A DNA stretch of 21,127 nt from the IMG/VR virus record IMGVR_UViG_3300007540_005776, positions 1 through 21,127 of that record; one strand, given 5' to 3'. Position numbers and translations under genes: made by a program. This DNA comes from a virus. The notes below the pieces were generated by a model. It was not told the origin of the DNA and did not search any database. It saw only the letters and a program-made list of their open reading frames with translations. This document shows positions 14,694-19,368 of this stretch, one piece after another (position 1 is the stretch's first letter; the number at the start of each line of letters is the position of its first letter).

Positions 14694-15464
14694 ATGAAAA
14701 GAATAGAAGATTATAATAAAACATTACCTATCGTTGAATTATATAGATGTGTTCAAAGTGAAGGTTCTAGATTCGGTAGACCAACTATAGCAGTTAGAAC
14801 TACTGGATGCACTCATCGATGCTACTTTGGTGAAGGAGGTTGGTGTGACAGCTGGTATACAAGTATCCACCCAGAAAAGGGTACATTCACGTTTAAAGAC
14901 ATTATTAAGATCTATGACGAGAATCCACACATTAAAGAGATGATGTTAACAGGAGGAAGCCCCACAATGCATCCAGCATTAGTAAACGAACTAACACACT
15001 TTGCAAATGAGCGAGACATTCTTATCACGATTGAGACAGAAGGTTCACATTTTATTGAAACCGATTATCCTATAGGACTCATCTCGCTTAGCCCTAAGTT
15101 TAGTAATAGCGTTCCTAAATTAGGGGTTGCTACACCTCAAGGAAAAGTAGTGGACCAAAAAATAATCGACCAACATAATAAATTTAGATTAAACCCTCAT
15201 ACCTGCAGACAAATGATAGAATCTCACACAGACTATCACTATAAACCAGTTTGGGATGGTACTGAAAAAAATCTAGGTCAGATTGAAGCATTCCGTTTAT
15301 CATTAGGTATTCCAAAAGATAAAACATATATCATGCCAGCAGGCGATACTCGAGAGGAGTTGATTAAAATGTATCCTATTGTATTTGAAATGTGTGCTGA
15401 AAAAGGGTATAATATGACTGGTAGAGACCACATCATTGCATTTGATACTAAAAGAGGAGTTTAA
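14694..15464 (+). CDS. queE: 7-carboxy-7-deazaguanine synthase (QueE), radical SAM
   Basis: From the ATG at 14694 the product is 256 aa. An earlier in-frame ATG (14667) lies inside the preceding gene and is less likely. ELYRCVQSEGSRFGRPTIAVRTTGC at 15-39 matches the QueE N-terminus. The radical-SAM cluster cysteines are C39, C43 and C51, followed by DS as in the usual CDS/CDT. MLTGGSPTMHP at 84-94 matches the glycine-rich SAM-binding motif, and ITIETEGS the next strand. QueE contracts the pterin ring of 6-carboxytetrahydropterin to CDG. The spacing CX3CX7C is longer than the common CX3CX2C by five residues (YFGEGG insert). The gene sits between queD and folE, as the pathway predicts. Confidence 0.92.
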   Translation: MKRIEDYNKTLPIVELYRCVQSEGSRFGRPTIAVRTTGCTHRCYFGEGGWCDSWYTSIHPEKGTFTFKDIIKIYDENPHIKEMMLTGGSPTMHPALVNELTHFANERDILITIETEGSHFIETDYPIGLISLSPKFSNSVPKLGVATPQGKVVDQKIIDQHNKFRLNPHTCRQMIESHTDYHYKPVWDGTEKNLGQIEAFRLSLGIPKDKTYIMPAGDTREELIKMYPIVFEMCAEKGYNMTGRDHIIAFDTKRGV

Positions 15465-15465
15465 T

Positions 15466-15525
15466 ATGTATACAGTCACAACAACATTCGGAGATTACCA
15501 AATTAATTATATTATAACAAAATGA
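15466..15525 (+). CDS. Possible 19-aa peptide ORF
   Basis: A very short ORF (MYTVTTTFGDYQINYIITK) begins one base after the queE stop codon and overlaps the thioredoxin start by ATGA. The spacing is what a leader or coupling ORF would show, but it is too short to be supported by composition. It may simply be intergenic sequence. Confidence 0.2.
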   Translation: MYTVTTTFGDYQINYIITK

Positions 15526-15767
15526 AACAATTACTATATTTTAGTGCACCATGGTGTCAACCCTGTAAACAATTTAAACCTGTAATAGAATCTTTACAAT
15601 CAGAAATATCAATTACTTTTATTGATGTAGAGATTTCTTCACAAACTGCTATACAACATAATGTACGTTCTGTTCCAACCATAATTTTAATTGAAAATGG
15701 AATAGAAAAGGGTCGATTAGTTGGTGTAAAATCTGCTCACGAAGTTAGAGATTTATATAACAGATAG
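15522..15767 (+). CDS. Thioredoxin-like protein (CQPC)
   Basis: This 81-aa mini-thioredoxin has the active site WCQPC at 11-15 and the cis-Pro P52 (SVPT). A strand-helix pattern of the fold is seen (LLYFSAPW, ITFIDVEI, TIILIENG). It is shorter than a full thioredoxin (about 105) because it lacks the first helix and strand, typical of phage versions. It probably reduces the C570/C573 shuttle pair of the phage NrdA, although the gene lies 10.5 kb away from nrdA within the deazaguanine cluster. CQPC instead of CGPC may shift redox potential or partner choice. Confidence 0.88.
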   Translation: MKQLLYFSAPWCQPCKQFKPVIESLQSEISITFIDVEISSQTAIQHNVRSVPTIILIENGIEKGRLVGVKSAHEVRDLYNR

Positions 15768-15815
15768 TTTGGAGGAACAAAATCTCCTTCATATATTACA
15801 ATAAAAATAAAAGTT

Positions 15816-16088
15816 ATGGGAAGAGGAAGACCTCCTAAAAAAATCACATCAAACCCCTCATTCGTAAGAACAGGACGTCCTAAAAGTGAAAAAACTGTTA
15901 TATGTGTTGTTTATAAAAAACCCACAGGTAAAAAATATTATTTAAGCACTTTTACAGATTATGAGATAGATGCTATCATTACTAACCGTAAGCATATTCC
16001 TCTTATTCCAAATAATTATGAAATCCTTGATATTGGTATAGGAAAATCTTTTATTGAGGTATATAAAAAACAATATAAAATAAAATAG
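15816..16088 (+). CDS. 90-aa basic protein with AT-hook-like N-terminus
   Basis: The product starts MGRGRPPKK and has a second GRP core in VRTGRPKSEK at about 17-26. Both resemble AT-hooks that hold the minor groove of AT-rich DNA. The rest (about 27-90) has short strands and a TFTDYEIDAIITNRKHIP segment and is basic overall. No family is recognised. The stop codon directly abuts the folE ATG, and AAAATAAAAGTTATG precedes its start. A nucleoid-like or DNA-binding role is plausible but not shown. Confidence 0.75.
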   Translation: MGRGRPPKKITSNPSFVRTGRPKSEKTVICVVYKKPTGKKYYLSTFTDYEIDAIITNRKHIPLIPNNYEILDIGIGKSFIEVYKKQYKIK

Positions 16089-16784
16089 ATGGAAAATAAA
16101 CGTAGAAAACTACATGAAAATTTAGAAGTAGTGCAAACAGGATTTGCAAATGGAGTAGCACCTGGTTTCCCACTTACCGATAAAGAAAAATTATCAATGA
16201 TTGATGAAGCAGAAGAAGCATATGGAAAATTTTTAGATGCTCTAAAATGTGATTGGAGAAATGACCCAAACTCTATGGAAACACCTCGTCGTGTAGCTAA
16301 AGCCTATGTAAATGATCTCTGGGCAGGCCGTTATAATGCAATGTCCCCAATCACTTCATTCCCTTCAGATGGATATGATGGTATAATTATTGAAAGAAAT
16401 ATTCCACTTACTTCAATGTGTTCTCATCATCATCAAACAATTGGAGGAGTAGTTCATATTGGATATATTGCAGGAATTAAAGGTCAAGTAATTGGTTTGT
16501 CTAAATTAAATCGCATTGTAGAATTATTTGGTCGTAGAGGTGCTATTCAAGAGCAACTTACATCAGCAATTCATAATGCTGTAGATAAAATTACTGAAGG
16601 TAATTTAGGTGCAATTGTTACTATTGTAGGTACTCATAATTGTGTATCTTGTAGAGGTGTTAAACATCAAGGAGCAGCAATGGTTACTACTAAAGCATCA
16701 GGAGCATTTAGAGACGATACAAATAATGCACGTAAAGAATTTTTTGATAGCCTAAAAATTAACAACGGAGGACATAATATCTAA
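16089..16784 (+). CDS. folE: GTP cyclohydrolase I
   Basis: This 231-aa enzyme converts GTP to dihydroneopterin triphosphate, the first step toward 7-deazaguanines. Visible motifs are TPRRVAKAY at 65-73, the zinc/substrate motif SMCSHHHQTIGG at 109-120 (C111 with H113/H114), VIGLSKLNRIVELF at 134-147 and HNCVSCRGVKHQGAAM at 183-198 (C185 as third zinc ligand). The usual CEHH reads CSHH, so the Glu is Ser. A basic N-terminal extension of about 30 residues precedes the domain. Gene context (dpdA, queC, queD, queE) assigns it to the base-modification pathway and not to folate synthesis. Confidence 0.96.
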   Translation: MENKRRKLHENLEVVQTGFANGVAPGFPLTDKEKLSMIDEAEEAYGKFLDALKCDWRNDPNSMETPRRVAKAYVNDLWAGRYNAMSPITSFPSDGYDGIIIERNIPLTSMCSHHHQTIGGVVHIGYIAGIKGQVIGLSKLNRIVELFGRRGAIQEQLTSAIHNAVDKITEGNLGAIVTIVGTHNCVSCRGVKHQGAAMVTTKASGAFRDDTNNARKEFFDSLKINNGGHNI

Positions 16785-16788
16785 AAAA

Positions 16789-16959
16789 ATGGATTTAACA
16801 AAAGAAGAAGTTCTATCTTTAATAGATGCTGAATTACAAGGTAATTTAATGATTTTAATAGATCCTAAACGAAAAGATAGTTTTTCTCAATCTAGAATAA
16901 ATATTTGGAAAAATACTGTAAAAGAAAGATTATATTATTACTTAATAGAAAATAAATAA
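16789..16959 (+). CDS. 56-aa hypothetical protein
   Basis: This short ORF fills the gap between folE and the MazG-like gene, with four bases before and after. The product begins MDLTKEEVLSLIDAELQG and ends with an aromatic basic stretch (KERLYYYLIENK); it is probably two helices. A strong GGAGG lies about 18 bases upstream inside the folE end, a little far for a ribosome binding site. No family is recognised. Filling of an otherwise empty gap and a plausible helical pattern support it. Confidence 0.55.
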   Translation: MDLTKEEVLSLIDAELQGNLMILIDPKRKDSFSQSRINIWKNTVKERLYYYLIENK

Positions 16960-16963
16960 AGTT

Positions 16964-17521
16964 ATGGAAAGAAAAATCACAAAACTAAAAAAACAACTCA
17001 TTAGTGAATACCAGTATGAAAATGCTTCTTTTGCCCGAGATATAGAAAAAGAAGTACCATTTGTAGATGAAGTAGAAGAATTTAACATTACAATGGGTAA
17101 GGGTTGGCAGAATAGAACTGAACCAACTATTGATAAAAAAGACGCACAGTTTGTAGTTGATTTCATTCAAGAAGAACTTGATGAGATGAAAGAAGCAATT
17201 GAACAAGATGATATTGTTGGTATTCTAGATGCAATTTTAGATATTACATATGTTGGTTTAGGAAATGGCGCTTTGGTCTTTGGCCTCAAAGATAAAATCC
17301 TCCCAGGATATGCTGAAGTACAAGCATCCAATATGTCTAAAATTTGTAAAACAGAAGAAGAAGCTCAAGAAACCATTAAAGTACGAAGTGAAGAGCAAGG
17401 TGAATCGTGTCATTATGAAGGTTCTGAAGAAACTGGATATGTTGTCTATAGAACAAGAGATATGAAGGTGATGAAGAGTGTTAACTATTTTAGACCAAAT
17501 CTAAAGCAGTTTTTTGAATAG
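16964..17521 (+). CDS. MazG-like nucleotide pyrophosphohydrolase
   Basis: This 185-aa all-alpha protein has the metal-binding pattern of the MazG/PRA-PH superfamily: EELDEMKEAI at 70-79 (E70, E71, E74), then DAILDITYVGLG at 89-100 (D89 and D93 as the second acidic pair), and GYAEVQASNMSK at 115-126, a typical substrate-side motif. Members hydrolyse NTPs or dNTPs to the monophosphate. In phages they may clean the dNTP pool or lower alarmone levels. The C-terminal 55 residues form an extra mixed region outside the core. It starts after AATAAATAAAGTTATG, a copy of the start context, and closes the deazaguanine module. Confidence 0.85.
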   Translation: MERKITKLKKQLISEYQYENASFARDIEKEVPFVDEVEEFNITMGKGWQNRTEPTIDKKDAQFVVDFIQEELDEMKEAIEQDDIVGILDAILDITYVGLGNGALVFGLKDKILPGYAEVQASNMSKICKTEEEAQETIKVRSEEQGESCHYEGSEETGYVVYRTRDMKVMKSVNYFRPNLKQFFE

Positions 17522-17536
17522 AAAGCATTCTCTACA

Positions 17537-17550
17537 TATTTATAATAAAA
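17537..17550 (+). promoter_or_regulatory. Candidate late promoter before the tagged-protein cluster
   Basis: TATTTATAATAAAA is identical to the 14-mer at 5075-5088 that follows the nrdA terminator. It lies 18 bases before the start codon of the first tagged gene, in a 47-base intergenic region. Two identical copies at the heads of two putative late operons support a regulatory role, though AT richness makes chance possible. Confidence 0.38.
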
Positions 17551-17568
17551 TATCTTAATAAAAAAAAA

Positions 17569-18039
17569 ATGAACAAGGAATTTTTACACATGCAAAAACT
17601 CGCTGGTATTATCACTGAAGGTGAGTACAAAGAAAAATTACAAACTGTAAGAGAAGCAGAAGGTTTAGATGTAGATGATAACAAGCTTGATAAAATAGAA
17701 GATAAAATAAAATCAGAATTAGATAAAAATGAAGATTTGAAAAAATTAGCAATGAAAGCCCTTAAAAGTTTACAAGATGATACTGGTTTATCTTTGAAGG
17801 ATATGGCAAATAGGAAAAAAGTATCTGATGCATTGACATTGAATGAAATTAGTGGAGACCAAATATCAAAAGCAACATCCGCTTTGTTTACAATGCTTTC
17901 TGCTAGTAGTGGATTAGCTGGTGCTGGTATGAAAATTGTTGGTAGTGGACACGCCAATCCAGCCTTAATTATAGCGGCATTAGCAGCTGGTGCTGCTGCA
18001 TATCTTTGGAATTATAAGAAACTATATCGTAAAAAATAA
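17569..18039 (+). CDS. Tagged protein 1: putative capsid-targeted protein with hydrophobic C-terminus
   Basis: This 156-aa protein begins MNKEFLHMQKLAGIITE, a tag shared with the next two genes. After the tag comes a charged helical region (20-65), then LSLKDMANRKKVSDAL at 74-89, and a small-residue hydrophobic stretch near the end (about 103-147, GAGMKIVG and LIIAALAAGAAAYL) before a basic tail. The tag ends in I-T-E, the type of site cut by T4-like prohead proteases (I/L-x-E). An internal head protein is therefore the leading guess (inference). The region 61-105 is recognisably related to tagged protein 3 (63-98). The start codon follows a run of A and a candidate late promoter. Confidence 0.8.
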   Translation: MNKEFLHMQKLAGIITEGEYKEKLQTVREAEGLDVDDNKLDKIEDKIKSELDKNEDLKKLAMKALKSLQDDTGLSLKDMANRKKVSDALTLNEISGDQISKATSALFTMLSASSGLAGAGMKIVGSGHANPALIIAALAAGAAAYLWNYKKLYRKK

Positions 18040-18049
18040 TAAAAAAAAA

Positions 18050-18538
18050 ATGAACAAAGAATTTTTATACATGCAAAAACTCGCTGGTATCATCACAGAA
18101 AGTGAGTACAAATCCCAACTAAATGAAAATAAATTTGAAATGGTAGGATCTGATGTTGATGAACTTTTAGATGCTGTTAGTTTAGTTAATGGAAAAAATA
18201 TAGCTAAACTTAAACCTTCTATTGAAGTTGAATTTGATAACAGTGAATTTGATAACAGTGAATTTATTCAAAAAATTAATTCATTTTTAGAAGAAAATGG
18301 ATTCCAAATCAAACTGTATAAAATAAATGAAAATAAATTTAAAATGGTAGGATCTGATGTTGATGAACTTTTAGATGCTGTTAGTTTAGTTAATGGAAAA
18401 AATATAGCTAAACTTAAACCTTCTATTGAAGTTGAACTTGATAACGAAGTTGAACTTGATAACAGTGAATTTATTCAAAAAATTAATTCATTTTTAGAAG
18501 AAAATGGATTCCAAATCAAACTGTATAAAACAAAGTAA
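18050..18538 (+). CDS. Tagged protein 2 with near-identical tandem domain duplication
   Basis: From the preferred ATG at 18050 the product is 162 aa. An upstream in-frame ATG (17990) lies inside the previous gene and would hide the shared tag. It begins MNKEFLYMQKLAGIITES and then consists of two copies of one domain of about 68 residues (starting NENKFEMVG at 25 and NENKFKMVG at 93, each ending FQIKLYK). The copies are nearly the same at DNA level, which means a very recent duplication. The unit (VGSDVDELLDAVSLVNG, then IEVE, then SFLEENGFQIKLYK) looks like a small alpha/beta fold of unknown family. No hydrophobic tail is present, unlike its neighbours. Confidence 0.8.
   Translation: MNKEFLYMQKLAGIITESEYKSQLNENKFEMVGSDVDELLDAVSLVNGKNIAKLKPSIEVEFDNSEFDNSEFIQKINSFLEENGFQIKLYKINENKFKMVGSDVDELLDAVSLVNGKNIAKLKPSIEVELDNEVELDNSEFIQKINSFLEENGFQIKLYKTK
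18230..18265 (+). repeat. Nested 15-bp tandem repeat in copy 1
   Basis: GAATTTGATAACAGT occurs at 18230-18244 and 18245-18259 and is followed by the partial unit GAATTT. It encodes a repeated EFDNS. It is absent from copy 2. Confidence 0.9.
18428..18463 (+). repeat. Nested 18-bp tandem repeat in copy 2
   Basis: GAAGTTGAACTTGATAAC occurs twice in direct succession (18428-18445 and 18446-18463), encoding EVELDN twice. It is absent from copy 1, so it arose after the larger duplication or was lost from copy 1. Confidence 0.9.
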
Positions 18539-18604
18539 GTGGTTTAAGTAAATCCAAAGTTAAAATTAAAAATAAACAAACATAGACAACTTTAATAAAA
18601 AAAA

Positions 18605-19294
18605 ATGAACAAAGAATTTTTATACATGCAAAAACTCGCTGGTATTATCACTGAAGGTGAGTATAAGGAAAAATTAAAAGCATTAAGAGAAGATGCTTTA
18701 AATGAAAAAGAGGAAACTGTTAAAGCAAAGGTGGAGGATGAGGCTGCAAAAAAGATTGAATCAGACCCATCTTCAAGAAAAGAGGCTGAAAAATCATTGC
18801 CTGGATTAGCCAAAAAGCTCAATTTATCAATTGAAGATTTAGCAGATTCTAAAAAAGTTGAAATGGCTTTAATGAAATCTGGAGTTGCAGATGAAATAAA
18901 TGAAGCCGTTGGCCATACTGATTGGGACCATAGTTCTGAATACGGAGACTCTAATCTAAAGCCATACTGGAAAAAGAAGGCCATTTCGGATAGAGAAGAA
19001 GAGAGGGAGAGAAGAGAAAGAGAAAGAAATCGTTCTAGAAACTCATCGAATTATAACAAAGCTCAAGGGATGAAGAGAATAGGCCAAATATTGGGAATAG
19101 GTGGATTAACAACTTCAATTGGAGGCTTAGCACTAGGAGCTCTTAGCGTAATAAACCCAGTTGCAGGTTTAGCTGCTTTAATTGCAGGTGCAGCTACAGG
19201 TCTTATGGGTGCGTCTAAATACAAAAAAGGCGATGAAATTCAAAATAAAATAAGATTTGGAGAGTCAACAGACGCATCAAACACAAACCTATAA
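18605..19294 (+). CDS. Tagged protein 3: putative capsid-targeted protein with glycine-rich hydrophobic C-terminus
   Basis: This 229-aa protein begins MNKEFLYMQKLAGIITE, encoded by DNA almost identical to that of tagged protein 1 (four differences in the first 72 bases). A charged helical region follows, then LSIEDLADSKKVEMAL at 74-89, aligned with the same positions of tagged protein 1. Next comes a very Arg/Glu-rich segment (about 129-145, EEERERRERERNR) and a long Gly/Ala/Leu hydrophobic region (about 159-204) able to span a membrane once or twice. The tail is polar. A shared body with protein 1 but a larger middle suggests duplication with insertion. A terminator follows 24 bases after the stop codon. 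Role: internal head or ejected membrane-active protein (inference). Confidence 0.8.
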   Translation: MNKEFLYMQKLAGIITEGEYKEKLKALREDALNEKEETVKAKVEDEAAKKIESDPSSRKEAEKSLPGLAKKLNLSIEDLADSKKVEMALMKSGVADEINEAVGHTDWDHSSEYGDSNLKPYWKKKAISDREEERERRERERNRSRNSSNYNKAQGMKRIGQILGIGGLTTSIGGLALGALSVINPVAGLAALIAGAATGLMGASKYKKGDEIQNKIRFGESTDASNTNL

Positions 19295-19317
19295 TTAAAA
19301 TCTTTATTTAAAAAATT

Positions 19318-19348
19318 AAAAAGCTTGTCTTCTGACAGGTTTTTTTTT
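19318..19348 (+). terminator. Rho-independent terminator after the tagged-protein cluster
   Basis: AAAAAGCTTGTC (19318-19329) pairs with GACAGGTTTTTT (19334-19345) around a TTCT loop, giving a 12-bp stem with two G-T wobbles, and a run of nine T spans 19340-19348. It separates the tagged genes from the DNA polymerase gene. Confidence 0.85.
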
Positions 19349-19368
19349 ATCTTTATTAAAAAGGTTAT

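Larger units (their letters stand above)
18121..18530 (+). repeat. Tandem duplication of about 204-207 bp inside tagged gene 2
   Basis: Copy 1 runs 18121-18324 and copy 2 runs 18325-18530. Outside a short variable segment the copies differ by one substitution near the start (G to A, Glu to Lys). The variable segment differs by a T/C change and by different small internal duplications, which make copy 2 three bases longer. The duplication keeps the reading frame. Confidence 0.93.

Noticed and set aside
15768-15815. Possible hairpin GGAG...CTCC between thioredoxin and the 90-aa gene
   Set aside because: The stem has only four base pairs and no T-run, too weak to call a terminator or riboswitch.
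17532-17957. 141-codon open frame on the - strand
   Set aside because: It is antisense to tagged gene 1. A similar antisense Ser/Phe-rich product recurs opposite tagged gene 3 (18592-18984) simply because the tags are copies.
18121-18530. CRISPR-like or mobile-element repeat
   Set aside because: There are only two long in-frame copies, with no spacers, inverted ends or transposase; it is a coding domain duplication.
17990-18538. Longer start for tagged protein 2 at 17990
   Set aside because: It would overlap tagged gene 1 by 50 bases and put 20 residues in front of the shared tag. The ATG at 18050 follows an A-run as in genes 1 and 3.
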